Assembly: GCF_009796845.1 (NCBI RefSeq)
Contig: NZ_CP047025.1
Location: forward strand, 2,976,001-3,040,000
Reading direction: 5' to 3'
DNA length: 64,000 bases
Source: Cobetia sp. L2A1
GTDB taxonomy: Bacteria; Pseudomonadota; Gammaproteobacteria; Pseudomonadales; Halomonadaceae
Positions 1 through 9,991 of this stretch are shown piece after piece. The translations under genes were made by a program, and so were the position numbers. The stretch's first letter is position 1, and every line of letters starts with the position of its first letter. The notes under the pieces are model-generated. The model did not search any database and was not told where the DNA came from. It saw nothing but the letters and a program-made list of their open reading frames with translations.

Positions 1-1820
1 AGCATCGGGTTCTCTTCACCCGGCTCATACATCTTGCCGCCGATCAGATTCTCGTACTCGTTGGACTTGAAGTCCGACATGCGCACGATGACTTTCTGCG
101 GATGGAAGGCAGCTGCCAGTGTGGAAATGCCCTCGACCAGCTTGTCGACGTAGAACTCGACCGGACTTGTGTAGCCGGCAATGCGTGCATCGATAGTCTG
201 CTGCAGCTCAATCGGCAATGTAGCGTAGTCAAGCAGTGCCTTGGGGTGCACCCCGATCATGCGATTGATGATGAACTCGAGACGCGCCAGGCCCACGCCA
301 GCATTCGGTAAGCGCGAGAAGCTGAAGGCGCGGTCCGGGTTACCGACGTTCATCATGATCTTGAACGGAATCTCCGGCATTTCGCTGACGCTGGTCACAG
401 TGCGATCGAAGTTGAGGATGCCGTCATAGACGTGACCGGTATCACCTTCGGCACAGGACACCGTCACTTCGCGACCTTCTGCAAGCACAGCTGTCGCATC
501 GCCACACCCGACGACGGCCGGAATACCCAGCTCACGCGCGATGATGGCTGCGTGGCAGGTACGTCCACCACGATTGGTAACGATGGCAGAGGCACGCTTC
601 ATGACGGGTTCCCAATCCGGGTCCGTCATGTCGGTGACCAGCACATCGCCGACCTGCACCTTGTCCATCTGCTCCGGGCTTTCGATGATGCGTACGGCCC
701 CCTGGCCGATGCGCTGACCGATGGCACGCCCCGTCACAAGCGTGCGGCCCTTCTCGCGCAGCTGGAAGCGCTCGAGATTGCCGCCCTCTTCCTGACTGAC
801 CACAGTTTCCGGACGTGCCTGCACGATGTAGAGCTTGCCGTCATCACCATCACGCGCCCACTCGATGTCCATCGGACGCTGGTAGTGCTTCTCGATGGTC
901 AGTGCCTGACGCGCCAGCGCTTCGACATCGTCATCACTGAGGCAGAAACGATGGCGGTCTGCTACCGGCACATCCACCGTCTCGACCGAGCGGCCTGCAC
1001 TGGTGTCATTGGTGTAGATCATCTTGATCAGCTTGGAGCCCAGATTACGGCGCAATACCGCCGGGCGACCGGCTTCCAGCGTGGTCTTGTGGACGTAGAA
1101 CTCGTCAGGGTTGACCGCGCCCTGCACCACGGTTTCGCCCAGGCCCCAGGAGCCAGTCACGAAGACGGCGTCACGATAGCCAGATTCCGTATCCAGCGTG
1201 AACATCACGCCAGAGGATGCCGTTTCAGAGCGAACCATCTTCTGAATGCCGGCGGACAATGCCACCAGCGAATGATCAAAGCCCTTGTGCACGCGGTAAG
1301 AGATGGCACGGTCGTTGAACAATGACGCGAACACCTCGTGTACCGCACGTTTGATGTTGTCGAAGCCTTCAATGTTGAGGAAGGTTTCCTGCTGACCTGC
1401 GAAAGAAGCATCCGGCAGATCTTCCGCGGTTGCGGAGGAACGTACCGCCACTTTCAGATTCGGGTGGCGAGCCTGCAGCTCGCTGTAGGCACGTGCCATC
1501 TCGGCTTCAAATGCCGGCGGCAGCGGCGTATCGATGACCCACTGACGAATCTCGGCACCGACACGGGCCAGTTCCACCACATCGTCCACATCCAGCGCGT
1601 CAAGCGCTGTATTGATCCGCGTGTTCAGCGACTCGTGCTCAAGGAATTCACGATAGGCGAAAGACGTAGTGGCAAAGCCGCCAGGCACGGTGACACCGGC
1701 ATCCGCCAGATTGGAGATCATCTCGCCAAGCGAGGCATTCTTGCCGCCAACGCGATCAACATCGTTCATGCCGAGCTGATCGAAATCGATGACGTATTCG
1801 GATGTGGCTTGCTGTGACAA
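1..1820 (-). CDS. ppsA: phosphoenolpyruvate synthase (5' part, runs off the window)
   Basis: Converts pyruvate + ATP to PEP + AMP + Pi, the entry step of gluconeogenesis from C3 acids; cytosolic. About 606 residues are visible of a family length near 790; the C-terminal PEP-binding barrel lies beyond base 1. The N-terminal ATP-grasp domain starts with [21 protein letters not shown]. The swivelling phosphohistidine domain has GGRTCHAAI with the phosphorylated His at about residue 423, matching His421 of E. coli PpsA. The start is TTG at 1820, preceded by a G-rich Shine-Dalgarno (AGGGGG) 5 bases upstream; no in-frame ATG gives the conserved N-terminus. It is divergent from ppsR, the kinase/phosphorylase that controls it, as in many proteobacteria. 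Several long antisense reading frames here are shadows. Confidence 0.96.
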   Translation of the reverse strand, partial: MSQQATSEYVIDFDQLGMNDVDRVGGKNASLGEMISNLADAGVTVPGGFATTSFAYREFLEHESLNTRINTALDALDVDDVVELARVGAEIRQWVIDTPLPPAFEAEMARAYSELQARHPNLKVAVRSSATAEDLPDASFAGQQETFLNIEGFDNIKRAVHEVFASLFNDRAISYRVHKGFDHSLVALSAGIQKMVRSETASSGVMFTLDTESGYRDAVFVTGSWGLGETVVQGAVNPDEFYVHKTTLEAGRPAVLRRNLGSKLIKMIYTNDTSAGRSVETVDVPVADRHRFCLSDDDVEALARQALTIEKHYQRPMDIEWARDGDDGKLYIVQARPETVVSQEEGGNLERFQLREKGRTLVTGRAIGQRIGQGAVRIIESPEQMDKVQVGDVLVTDMTDPDWEPVMKRASAIVTNRGGRTCHAAIIARELGIPAVVGCGDATAVLAEGREVTVSCAEGDTGHVYDGILNFDRTVTSVSEMPEIPFKIMMNVGNPDRAFSFSRLPNAGVGLARLEFIINRMIGVHPKALLDYATLPIELQQTIDARIAGYTSPVEFYVDKLVEGISTLAAAFHPQKVIVRMSDFKSNEYENLIGGKMYEPGEENPM

Positions 1821-2308
1821 GGGAACCCCCTGGTACCAATGGATAGGAACAGTGACGCTGAGAACTTGCGAATCCTGCCTGCGAGCCAGAGAACGAATCA
1901 ATAGTGGCTCGACAGCCGACAGGAAGGGTTTTCAACCTGCCAGCGGCGCATGTCAGGGGCGGCATCAACAGCGCACCCGAAGCGGCGATGCAGCCACCCT
2001 AACAAGCCCCCTCTAGCATTAGCCATTAGTCTAACCGGCTAGTCAGTGGAGGAGGACTACAACCCTGCGGCTCAGACGTGCGTAATGTCGCCAACGTCGG
2101 CGAAAATTCAGGTAATCGATATTTCTCAGCTACAGGAATGTAGTTTCGGCGGTAAATATGCATGAATGAAGAACAATGATTTCCACTCTGGCAACCCCAT
2201 GACTCAGCAGGATATTGCAAGGTCGCCAGTGAACGCCGACACTTGGGTCTTCATTCGGGGACAGCCTGCGCCGGCACGTACCCTCTTCGCCCTTCACGAG
2301 TGCCTCTC
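1821..2308. promoter_or_regulatory. divergent ppsA-ppsR intergenic region
   Basis: This 488-base gap must hold the promoters of both divergent genes. I see no convincing protein in it. Two short dyads are visible: TCGCC-N6-GGCGA at about 2088-2103 and CTACA-GGAA-TGTAG at about 2130-2143. Their roles are unknown and no operator of a named regulator was recognised. Confidence 0.4.
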
Positions 2309-3142
2309 ATGACCCGAACCGCCTTCTTCATTTCCGACGGCACCGGCATCACTGCCGAGACACTGGGACGCAGCCTGCTGGCCCAGTTCGAGAACACCGA
2401 TATTCGCATGATAACCAAGCCTTATATCGACTCCACCGAGAAGGCGACGGCACTGGTCAAGGCCATTGAAAGCGCTCATGCCAACGACGGCGAGCGCCCG
2501 ATCATCATCGATACCATCGTCGACGATGAAGTACGCAACATCATCTCGGGGTCTTCCGGTTTCAAGGTCGATATCTTCTCCACCTTCCTGAAGCCACTGG
2601 AAGAAGAGCTGGATACCCGCTCGTCCTACAGCGTCGGCAAGACGCATTCCATCGGACAGGACGATGTCTACATGAATCGTATCGATTCGGTGCATTTCGC
2701 GTTGGACAACGATGATGGTGCCCGCACGCATCAGTATGACAAGGCCGATGTGATCCTCGTGGGTGTCTCACGCTGCGGCAAGACACCGACGTCTCTGTAT
2801 CTGGCGCTGCAGTTCGGCATTCGCGCCGCCAACTATCCGCTGACAGAGGATGACCTGGACGACTCCGGCACCCTCAAGATGCCGGCGGCTCTGGCCCAGT
2901 ACCGTCACAAGCTGTTCGGCCTGACCATCGACCCACGTCGTCTGGCAGCCATCCGGACTGAACGCCGTCCCAACAGTCGTTACTGCTCGATTGACCAGTG
3001 CCTGCAGGAAGTTGAGCAGACCGAGGCGCTGTTCCGCCGCTCCAAGGTGCCCTACATCGACACCACGCGCTTCTCCATCGAGGAAATCTCGACGCGCATG
3101 ATCGCCGAGACAGGGTTGGCGCGCCGCTTCTCACCGCGCTAG
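2309..3142 (+). CDS. ppsR: PEP synthase regulatory protein (bifunctional kinase/pyrophosphorylase)
   Basis: DUF299-family enzyme that inactivates PpsA by ADP-dependent phosphorylation of the threonine next to the catalytic histidine, and reactivates it by Pi-dependent removal. It is 277 residues long, the same as the E. coli protein. It begins [20 protein letters not shown], typical of the family, and carries the nucleotide-binding motif GVSRCGKT at residues 152-159. The ATG at 2309 is chosen over an upstream in-frame ATG at 2243 because family similarity begins there. It lies divergent to its target ppsA and 87 bases before ppnP. Confidence 0.95.
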   Translation: MTRTAFFISDGTGITAETLGRSLLAQFENTDIRMITKPYIDSTEKATALVKAIESAHANDGERPIIIDTIVDDEVRNIISGSSGFKVDIFSTFLKPLEEELDTRSSYSVGKTHSIGQDDVYMNRIDSVHFALDNDDGARTHQYDKADVILVGVSRCGKTPTSLYLALQFGIRAANYPLTEDDLDDSGTLKMPAALAQYRHKLFGLTIDPRRLAAIRTERRPNSRYCSIDQCLQEVEQTEALFRRSKVPYIDTTRFSIEEISTRMIAETGLARRFSPR

Positions 3143-3229
3143 GCCAGCGATTCCAGTTTCATGATCATCGGCGGATCTCTGACCGCCCTCACCCCCACGA
3201 CACAACACTCTCACGCAGGAAGTCTCGTC

Positions 3230-3517
3230 ATGTTCAAGACCAATCATTACTTCGATGGCCAGGTAGCCTCCATCGCCTTCCAGACCGCAGATCTACCGGC
3301 CACCGTCGGTGTCATGGGCATCGGCGAATTCGTGTTCTCCACCAGCCAGCGCGAGTACATGACGCTGATCAGTGGTGACATGCAGGTACTGCTGCCGGGC
3401 GCGGAAGAGTGGTACCAGCTGGCGGCCGGGGAAAGCTTCATCGTCGAAGCCAACCAGAGCTTTGAGGTCCGCACCACGGTCGAATCTGCCTATCTGTGCA
3501 AGTACGAAGACGCCTGA
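3230..3517 (+). CDS. ppnP: pyrimidine/purine nucleoside phosphorylase
   Basis: Small cupin-fold enzyme (formerly YaiE/DUF1255) that phosphorolyses several nucleosides to free base and ribose-1-phosphate. It has 95 residues (E. coli 94) and starts MFKTNHYFDGQVASIAF, with the family segment GVMGIGEFVFSTSQRE and the cupin strand GEEWY/AGESF-like region near residues 60-80. The ATG at 3230 follows AGGA at a suitable distance; a longer in-frame start at 3161 adds unrelated residues. It is followed by a strong hairpin at 3547-3582, so it ends a transcription unit starting at ppsR or at its own promoter. Confidence 0.93.
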   Translation: MFKTNHYFDGQVASIAFQTADLPATVGVMGIGEFVFSTSQREYMTLISGDMQVLLPGAEEWYQLAAGESFIVEANQSFEVRTTVESAYLCKYEDA

Positions 3518-3546
3518 TCAGCTCGGATATCGCGCTGATGAAAAAA

Positions 3547-3582
3547 GCCGCTGCAGCCCCCTTGAAGGCTGTAGCGGCTTTT
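3547..3582. terminator. bidirectional terminator between ppnP and the MATE gene
   Basis: A 12-bp stem (GCCGCTGCAGCC against GGCTGTAGCGGC, one G-U pair) flanked by AAAAAA on one side and TTTT on the other. It sits between convergent genes and can serve both. Confidence 0.85.
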
Positions 3583-3611
3583 CGTTGATAGGCCGAAGTC
3601 CGTGTGACAGG

Positions 3612-5021
3612 TCAAGCTCGACGACGACGCTTCAGTACCGTACGAAGCGCCAGATAACTGATACCCGCCATCAGCAGATAACTCACCGCCACCCCGACAA
3701 AGATGCCGACCACGCCATGAAGCGTCCCACCCAACCAGGCCAGCGGCACCAATAGTGCAAATAGCCGGATCAACGAGAGCGACATTGCACGCCTGGGTTT
3801 ATGCAGTGCATTGAGGCTGGAATTGGCGAGAATGATCACCCCTTGCGCGCCCAACGCCGCCGGAATCAGCCAGAGATACGTACTGACCAGATCTGCGACT
3901 TCATCAGACTCGGCGAAGCGTGCTGCTATCCAGTCACCACTCAGTCCCAAGCCCAGCCAAACTGCCAGCTGCCAGACGAGGATAAAGCCCAACACGCCAT
4001 GAACGGCCCGCCATACGCGCGCCTGCTGACCTGCGCCATCGTTCTGGCTGATGAAAGGTGACAACGTCATCGACAACGCCAGCACCAGAATCAATGCCAA
4101 CGATTCGATACGCGAGCCTATGCCGTAGGCAGCTACAGCTGCGTGGCCATGCTGGCTGACAATACGCGTCACCAGTGCTGTCGCGATCGGCGTCATGACG
4201 CTGGTCATGGCAGCAGGTAGACCTATTGCACCCACCTCGCGCCAGGATGCCATCAGGCGCACGAAGCTCATCCGCCGAATGTCCAACCGTGCGCGCAGCA
4301 TGGGCAGCGCCAACAAGCCCAATGTCATCGCCAACCAGGACAGTACGGTCGCCAATGCAGCCCCCGCCACGCCCATGCCATGCCACTCGCCGATGCCAAA
4401 GATAAGCAGTGGATCAAGCGCGGCATTGAGAAGCCCCGCCGCCGCCATGACCAACGACGGCACCAGCGTGTTGCCCTCAGCGCGCAACACACTGCCTAGC
4501 ACACGAGGGAGCAGCACGAACGGCGCACCGAAGTACCACACATGCATATAGTCCTGGATATGTGGCATCAGGGCATCATCCGCCCCCAACAACCGAAACA
4601 GAGGCGCAATACTCACGAGTCCCACAACGCCCAACACGACCCCCAGCAATAATCCGAGCAGGCTGGAGTCAGTGGTCCGCGCGCGTACGGTCTCGATGTC
4701 ACCACGACCCAACCGCCGCCCAACGACTGCCGTCGTCCCGATAGACAGGCCGATGGCAATGCTGATGACCCCAAAGGTGACGGGGAAGGTAAAGGTCACT
4801 GCTGCCAGTTGTGGTGTGCCTAGTTGAGCGATAAACCAGGCATCGACCAGATTGAACAACATCATGGTCACGATGCCGCCGATGACCGGCCCAGTCATGC
4901 GCGCTAGCGTCGACGCGATCGGGTCACGTATCAGATCGCGTCGACTCCGCGATGCAGGGATGGCATCAGTAGCACCAGCGCCAATAGAAGAAGAGGAAAT
5001 GGGTGTGACAGGGTCAGACAT
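3612..5021 (-). CDS. MATE family multidrug/metabolite exporter
   Basis: Inner-membrane Na+- or H+-coupled antiporter of the MATE (MatE) family, 469 residues, with about 12 hydrophobic segments arranged as two homologous halves. The N-terminal half contains MTGPVIGGIVTMMLFNLVDAWFI and LGTPQLAAVTFTFPV, typical of NorM/DinF-type MATE proteins. The ATG at 5021 is preceded by GGAG 6 bases upstream; an in-frame ATG at 5135 lacks this and adds a poorly conserved Arg-rich stretch. It is a single gene read toward ppnP and separated from it by a shared terminator. Substrate cannot be deduced. Confidence 0.9.
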   Translation of the reverse strand: MSDPVTPISSSSIGAGATDAIPASRSRRDLIRDPIASTLARMTGPVIGGIVTMMLFNLVDAWFIAQLGTPQLAAVTFTFPVTFGVISIAIGLSIGTTAVVGRRLGRGDIETVRARTTDSSLLGLLLGVVLGVVGLVSIAPLFRLLGADDALMPHIQDYMHVWYFGAPFVLLPRVLGSVLRAEGNTLVPSLVMAAAGLLNAALDPLLIFGIGEWHGMGVAGAALATVLSWLAMTLGLLALPMLRARLDIRRMSFVRLMASWREVGAIGLPAAMTSVMTPIATALVTRIVSQHGHAAVAAYGIGSRIESLALILVLALSMTLSPFISQNDGAGQQARVWRAVHGVLGFILVWQLAVWLGLGLSGDWIAARFAESDEVADLVSTYLWLIPAALGAQGVIILANSSLNALHKPRRAMSLSLIRLFALLVPLAWLGGTLHGVVGIFVGVAVSYLLMAGISYLALRTVLKRRRRA

Positions 5022-5149
5022 GCAGGCTCCGGACAGAAAACGGCCCCGCCAGACAAGATGCCTGCGGAGCCACGTAGTGTAAGACATCACTCTGCCAAGA
5101 GCAGTTCCCGCTGAAAAGTCCCGGTGCTTATTCACTTTTCAGCGCCCGG

Positions 5150-5563
5150 CTAGTTGCCCTGCATGAAGGGTGATACGACCTCCCCTCCTGCTTCACGCCA
5201 TGCAGCGAAACCACCGCTGAGATGTGCGACCGGCCCAAAGCCCATGTCCTGCAGCGCCTTGGTCGCCAGCGCCGAACGCAGTCCACCAGCGCAGAAGAGG
5301 ACATAGCGACCCGAGCGAGCAAACTCAGCACGGTGATAGGCCGAGGCCGGGTCAACCCAGAACTCGAGCATGCCACGTGGGGCATGGATGGCATCCGGTA
5401 CACGCCCCTCACGCTCAAGCTCGCGGACATCGCGGATATCCACCAACGTCAGCGGCGTACCGCCACTGCGGGCCTCTTGCAACGCAACGCGTAGCTCATT
5501 GACCGACAACGTCTCCACCTCGGCATTAGCCGAAGCCACTAACTCACTTACCGGTCGAATCAT
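5150..5563 (-). CDS. rhodanese-like sulfurtransferase
   Basis: Single rhodanese domain of 137 residues. It contains the family signatures LVDIRDVRELEREGRVPDAIHAPRG (residues about 40-64) and the active-site loop CAGGLRS, with the persulfide cysteine at residue 91, followed by LSGGFAAWREAGG near the C-terminus. Likely moves sulfane sulfur between small thiols in the cytosol; acceptor unknown. The ATG at 5563 is preceded by GAGGAG at 5-base spacing, which decides against the longer frame from 5761 that overlaps mmsB. Confidence 0.88.
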   Translation of the reverse strand: MIRPVSELVASANAEVETLSVNELRVALQEARSGGTPLTLVDIRDVRELEREGRVPDAIHAPRGMLEFWVDPASAYHRAEFARSGRYVLFCAGGLRSALATKALQDMGFGPVAHLSGGFAAWREAGGEVVSPFMQGN

Positions 5564-5609
5564 GACGACTCCTCTTGTGCCCTGCTGTGGCGATGAGACT
5601 TGGCCACCC

Positions 5610-6524
5610 TCATGCGTCAGCTTCACCCATGCGATAGAAGCGCTGGATACTTGAGAAATCCAGTCGTCCTGCACCCTGCGCCGCATGCTGTACGAACAGA
5701 TTACGCGCCTGAGCCCCCATCGGCACCGCCGACTTGGAGCCCAGCGCCATTTCCCAGGCAAGTCCCAGATCCTTGGCCATCAGATCCACCAGGAAACCGC
5801 CCTGATAATCATGGGATGCCGGCGCAGCCTCCATCACACCCGGCCACGGGTTATAGACATTCAGCGCCCAGTTGCCACCGGAAGACTGCTTCATGACCTC
5901 TGACAGCACGGCAGGATCAAGGCCATTCTTGACGCCCAGCGCCAGTGCCTCCGCCGTGCCACTCATCAGAATGCCCAGCAGCATGTTGTTACAGATCTTG
6001 GCCACCTGACCGCTACCGGCAGGGCCAGCATGAAACAGATTCTTGCCCATTACCTCAAGCAGCGGCAAGGCGCGTGCATAGGCATCAGCCTCACCGCCGA
6101 CGATGAAACTCAAGGTACCAGCGCGCGCACCAGCGACACCACCGGAGACCGGCGCATCCATGAAATCAATACCGCGCTCAGCAGCGTGGCTAGCCACCAG
6201 CCGGACATCATCAGGGGCGATGGTCGAGGCATCAATGACCAACACAGAACTATCAAGCACTGCCAGCAGGCCACCGTCGCCGTCTTCCTTATCGCCCAGA
6301 TAAAGCCTGCGGACGTGCTGCCCCGCCGGTAACATGCTGATCAACACCTCGACGCCGTCACAGGCATCTTGAGGAGAGGTGGCGCGCTTGGCACCCGCCT
6401 CGGTCAGTACCGTCATGGCTGACTCAACCAGATCAAACACCTTAACGGGATGGCCAGCCTTGACCAGGTTGAGGGCCATCGGCCCGCCCATATTGCCAAG
6501 CCCGATGAATCCGATGGACGTCAT
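5610..6524 (-). CDS. mmsB: 3-hydroxyisobutyrate dehydrogenase
   Basis: NAD-dependent oxidation of 3-hydroxyisobutyrate to methylmalonate semialdehyde, the penultimate step of valine catabolism. It has 304 residues. The Rossmann start GFIGLGNMGGPM is at residues 5-16, the substrate motif DAPVSGG at 123-129, and the catalytic Lys in GSGQVAKICNN at residue 176, all typical of beta-hydroxyacid dehydrogenases. The ATG at 6524 is preceded by AAGGAG. It is the last gene of the minus-strand valine operon; its product is consumed by mmsA at the other end of the operon. Confidence 0.93.
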   Translation of the reverse strand: MTSIGFIGLGNMGGPMALNLVKAGHPVKVFDLVESAMTVLTEAGAKRATSPQDACDGVEVLISMLPAGQHVRRLYLGDKEDGDGGLLAVLDSSVLVIDASTIAPDDVRLVASHAAERGIDFMDAPVSGGVAGARAGTLSFIVGGEADAYARALPLLEVMGKNLFHAGPAGSGQVAKICNNMLLGILMSGTAEALALGVKNGLDPAVLSEVMKQSSGGNWALNVYNPWPGVMEAAPASHDYQGGFLVDLMAKDLGLAWEMALGSKSAVPMGAQARNLFVQHAAQGAGRLDFSSIQRFYRMGEADA

Positions 6525-6646
6525 GGCGTTACTCCTTGTTTTTATAATGACGAGTAGTGCAATGGCGAAATATTGATAGCCGCCATATCAAAAAGCGGTG
6601 TCTTGAAGATGCTGCCGCTGCCCTATGAATTCAGAATCAACCGCAC

Positions 6647-7828
6647 TTACAGATCTGCTAACGGATGCTCGTCTTCCTCCCACAGCGGCGCGAAGAAGCC
6701 ATCGATATATTCTTCCGACACCTCAGCGATTCCGCGATAGGCCCACTGTGGTTGCTTATCCTTGTCAATCAATAGCGCACGCACGCCCTCGGCAAGCTCG
6801 GTGCCCAGGCAGCAGCGGACGGAGAGCGTCAGTTCATCACGGAAGGCTTCAGCCAAGGAGGAGTGACGATGACGAGACAACATGCGGAACACTAGATGCG
6901 GTGAGCTGGGGCAGCCTGCTGCGAGTCGCTCGCGATTGGCATGTAGCCAGGCATTACAGTCCTTGCGTGCTTGCGGATCATCGAGAATCTGCTGGCAGGC
7001 TTGTTGCACTTCTTGACCCGCGACCAATTGCTGCAGGTGATCAAACAGCGGCGCGACTTGCGCAGGGGGTGCCAACTCGCGCCGCTCGAACTCGCTCAGC
7101 ACCCGGCCAAGATGGCGCGACGGATGACGACCGAATTCGCCATCGCACAATGCCTGTTTGAGCGCCTCACGCTCGCCGTCGGGAATCAGCCGCGTCGCCA
7201 TGCCGAGATCCAGAGCATCACGGGCATTCAGTTGCGCGCCGGTCACACCGAGGTACTCGCCCAATCCCCGTGGTAGACGATTCAACACCCAGCTGGCACC
7301 GACATCCGGATACAAACCGATACTGACTTCCGGCATCGCCAACCGTGATGTCTCGGTGACCACGCGCTCGCTACCGCCCGTGAACAGCCCCATGCCACCG
7401 CCCATCACGATACCGCCACCCCAGACCAGCAGTGGCTTGGGAAAGGTATGTAGACGGTGATCCAGTCGATACTCCGCCGTGAAGTAACGGGTGGCAAAGA
7501 AGTCTTCGAGCGCTTCAGCATCACTTGCCTCGCCTGCAGGCGCTGTCGTCATCGCCTGATAAAGCGCCACGATATCGCCGCCAGCACATAGCGCCCGTTC
7601 GCCGGCACCTTCCAGCCATAACATGGCGATGTTGCTATCGAGCTCCCATGCATCCAGTTGCGCCTCGATGCGTTCAATCATCTCAAGCGACAGCGCATTC
7701 AGCGCACGTGGCGCATTGAGCCGAATGATAGCAAGCTGCTTGCCATCACCTGCGCGACGAGTCTCGAAGACAACACAGGCATCAGCGGCGGCTACCGATG
7801 TACTGCTCACCCCTTCGATATGGCTCAT
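6647..7828 (-). CDS. 3-hydroxyisobutyryl-CoA hydrolase (enoyl-CoA hydratase/isomerase fold)
   Basis: Releases CoA from 3-hydroxyisobutyryl-CoA in valine degradation. It has 393 residues, longer than ordinary crotonases and matching the HIBCH branch. Motifs: ALCAGGDI at 79-86 and GGIVMGGGMGLFTGG around 138-152 (oxyanion hole), and MPEVSIGLYPDVGASW with E167 and D175 at the catalytic positions of HIBCH. The start ATG at 7828 overlaps the stop of the preceding hydratase (ATGA), implying translational coupling; an in-frame ATG at 7867 would lie inside that gene. Mitochondrial-type valine pathway context supports the hydrolase over a plain hydratase. Confidence 0.92.
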   Translation of the reverse strand: MSHIEGVSSTSVAAADACVVFETRRAGDGKQLAIIRLNAPRALNALSLEMIERIEAQLDAWELDSNIAMLWLEGAGERALCAGGDIVALYQAMTTAPAGEASDAEALEDFFATRYFTAEYRLDHRLHTFPKPLLVWGGGIVMGGGMGLFTGGSERVVTETSRLAMPEVSIGLYPDVGASWVLNRLPRGLGEYLGVTGAQLNARDALDLGMATRLIPDGEREALKQALCDGEFGRHPSRHLGRVLSEFERRELAPPAQVAPLFDHLQQLVAGQEVQQACQQILDDPQARKDCNAWLHANRERLAAGCPSSPHLVFRMLSRHRHSSLAEAFRDELTLSVRCCLGTELAEGVRALLIDKDKQPQWAYRGIAEVSEEYIDGFFAPLWEEDEHPLADL

Positions 7829-8661
7829 GACGTCTTTCTCCCTTTGCCCTCGCCGCTGGTCACCCACTGAGGCGCACGTTTCTCGAGGAAAGCACTGACG
7901 CCTTCCTTCTGATTAGGATCATCGAATAGCTCGACGAACAGCTCACGCTCCATACGTAGACCATCGCTCATGCCGCGGTGACGTGACGACATGATCAACG
8001 CCTTGCAACGTGCCACGGCGCTCGGACTCTGATTGGCGACACTCTCGGCAATGGCCAATGCGCGCTCAAGGCTCTGTCCCTTCTCGACCACCTCTTCCGC
8101 CAGCCCAATGCGCCCCGCCGTCTCACCATCCACCTGCTCACCACACAGGATCATGCGCTTGGCCCAGCCCTCGCCGACCAGCCACGGCAGATGCTGAGTA
8201 CCGCCTGCACACGGCAACAGGCCAACCTTGGCCTCCGGCAATGCCAGAGTGGCTTGGCGCTCGACGATGCGAATATCACAGGCCAGCGCACATTCCAGCC
8301 CACCGCCCATGGCATAGCCGTTGACGGCGGCAATCGTGACGCCCGGGAAGTTGGCCAGTCGCTCGAAAGCCAGCCCGAAACGGCGCGCCATTGTCGAAGC
8401 TACGCCCTTGTCGCCCCCGGCAAAGGTCTTGAGATCAGCACCAGCAGAGAAGAACTTGTCGCCTTCGCCCGTAATCACTACTGCACTCATACTGCCGTCG
8501 CGCTCCAGCTCATCGAGCAGCTGCTCCAACTCGATCAGCGAGGCTTCCGTCCAGGTATTGGCGGGCGGGTTGTTGATGGTGACTCGGGCAATATGACGGT
8601 CCTTCTCGAGAACGAGGCACTGGTTCTGTCGCTGACTGCGCTGCGTTTGACTGGATGACAT
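7825..8661 (-). CDS. enoyl-CoA hydratase (probable methacrylyl-CoA hydratase)
   Basis: Crotonase of 278 residues. Oxyanion-hole motifs are FSAGADL (71-77) and NGYAMGGGLECALACD (114-129). Glu123 and Glu143 (LPEAKVGLLP) sit at the two catalytic positions of hydratases. By position between isobutyryl-CoA dehydrogenase and the hydrolase it should hydrate methacrylyl-CoA to 3-hydroxyisobutyryl-CoA. The ATG at 8661 has a GGAGAGG Shine-Dalgarno upstream, favouring it over the frame start at 8712. It overlaps the downstream hydrolase by 4 bases. Confidence 0.9.
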   Translation of the reverse strand: MSSSQTQRSQRQNQCLVLEKDRHIARVTINNPPANTWTEASLIELEQLLDELERDGSMSAVVITGEGDKFFSAGADLKTFAGGDKGVASTMARRFGLAFERLANFPGVTIAAVNGYAMGGGLECALACDIRIVERQATLALPEAKVGLLPCAGGTQHLPWLVGEGWAKRMILCGEQVDGETAGRIGLAEEVVEKGQSLERALAIAESVANQSPSAVARCKALIMSSRHRGMSDGLRMERELFVELFDDPNQKEGVSAFLEKRAPQWVTSGEGKGRKTS

Positions 8662-8712
8662 CGCGTAACCTCTCCAAGAATTGCATCGAATTGATAACAG
8701 AATATCCAGCAC

Positions 8713-9879
8713 TCAGATCAGTGACTCGATCATGCCTGGCGTCATCAAACGACGCGCAATGATCAAACGCATGATCTCATTGGTGCCTTCCAGAATCTGG
8801 TGCACCCGGGTATCGCGTACCAGGCGCTCCAACGGATACTCACGGATATAACCGTAGCCGCCATGCAGCTGCAGCGCCTGATTACAGACCTCAAATCCCA
8901 TGTCGGTCGCAAAGCGCTTGGCCATCGCACAATGGGCGCTGGCCTCGGCATCCCCTTCATCGAGCTTGAAGGCTGCCAGCCGCACGAGGGTACGTGCCGC
9001 CGTCAGCTCGGTGGCCATGTCAGCCAACTTGAATTGCAGTGCCTGGAATTGAGCTAACTCACGCCCGAACTGCTTGCGCTCACCGAGATAATCACGCGAT
9101 AGCTCCAGCGCCTTCTGCGCCGCCCCCAACGAGCAGGTAGCGATGTTGATACGGCCACCATCCAGCGCCTTCATAGCAAAGCGGAAGCCCTCACCCTCTT
9201 CACCCAGTCGGTTGATGACTGACACACGGACACGATCCAGATTCACCAAGCGGGTCGGCTGGCTATTCCATCCCATCTTCTCTTCTTTCTTGCCGTAGCT
9301 GATGCCATCTGCATCAGCGGGTACCACGAAGGCAGAAATACCACTCGCGCCGCTGTCTGGTGCGCCGGTGCGCGCCATCACTACCAGCACGTCAGTAGCA
9401 CCTGCGCCGGAGATGAACATCTTGGAACCGGTCAGGTAGTAGTCATCACCTTCACGCTCAGCACGGGTGCGCAGGCTAGCGGCATCACTGCCACTCCCCG
9501 GCTCGGTCAGGCAATAGGAGCCCAGCTTTTCCCCACTGACCATCGCCGGCACCCACTGCTCACGACAGGCGTCACTGGCGAAGCTTGAGATCATCCAGCC
9601 CACCATGTTGTGAATGGTGATGTAAGCAGTGGTGGAGATACAGCCAGTCGCCAACTGCTCAAGAATGATGGAGCTATCGAGGCGTGGCAGGCCAAGCCCG
9701 CCATGCTCTTCGGCAACATAGAGCCCCATGAAGCCCGCTTCGCCGGCCAATCGGAGTGTATCGACAGGGAAGTGGGAGGTGGCATCCCACTCTGCGGCGT
9801 GGGGGGCCAGTTCTGCATCAGCGAAGGCACGCGCGCCTTCTTGCAGGGCACGCTGATCATCGGTGAGAGAAAAATTCAT
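8713..9879 (-). CDS. acyl-CoA dehydrogenase (probable isobutyryl-CoA dehydrogenase)
   Basis: FAD-dependent acyl-CoA dehydrogenase, 388 residues. Family segments: SYCLTEPGSGSDAASLRTRA, the FAD/ETF region LQLHGGYGYIREYPLERLVRD, and HQILEGTNEIMRLIIARRL near the C-terminus, with the catalytic Glu of the short-chain branch expected in EGTNE. In this operon it should oxidise isobutyryl-CoA to methacrylyl-CoA and pass electrons to ETF. The ATG at 9879 follows AGGAG at 8 bases. Narrow substrate preference is inferred from the neighbours, not visible from residues. Confidence 0.92.
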   Translation of the reverse strand: MNFSLTDDQRALQEGARAFADAELAPHAAEWDATSHFPVDTLRLAGEAGFMGLYVAEEHGGLGLPRLDSSIILEQLATGCISTTAYITIHNMVGWMISSFASDACREQWVPAMVSGEKLGSYCLTEPGSGSDAASLRTRAEREGDDYYLTGSKMFISGAGATDVLVVMARTGAPDSGASGISAFVVPADADGISYGKKEEKMGWNSQPTRLVNLDRVRVSVINRLGEEGEGFRFAMKALDGGRINIATCSLGAAQKALELSRDYLGERKQFGRELAQFQALQFKLADMATELTAARTLVRLAAFKLDEGDAEASAHCAMAKRFATDMGFEVCNQALQLHGGYGYIREYPLERLVRDTRVHQILEGTNEIMRLIIARRLMTPGMIESLI

Positions 9880-9991
9880 GCCAGTGTCTCCTGTCGTTCC
9901 TGGGAGATGATGGAAGCGTCAGATTGGCTCGCCCAAGGGCTCTCCACTCCTTCTGGAAAGCCCTGAGCAATGTTTTGGAAGAGGTTCGCCA

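Noticed and set aside
432..1325. 297-codon plus-strand open frame opposite ppsA
   Set aside because: It is the antisense shadow of a well-conserved gene in GC-rich DNA; the sequence has no family likeness and no ribosome site.
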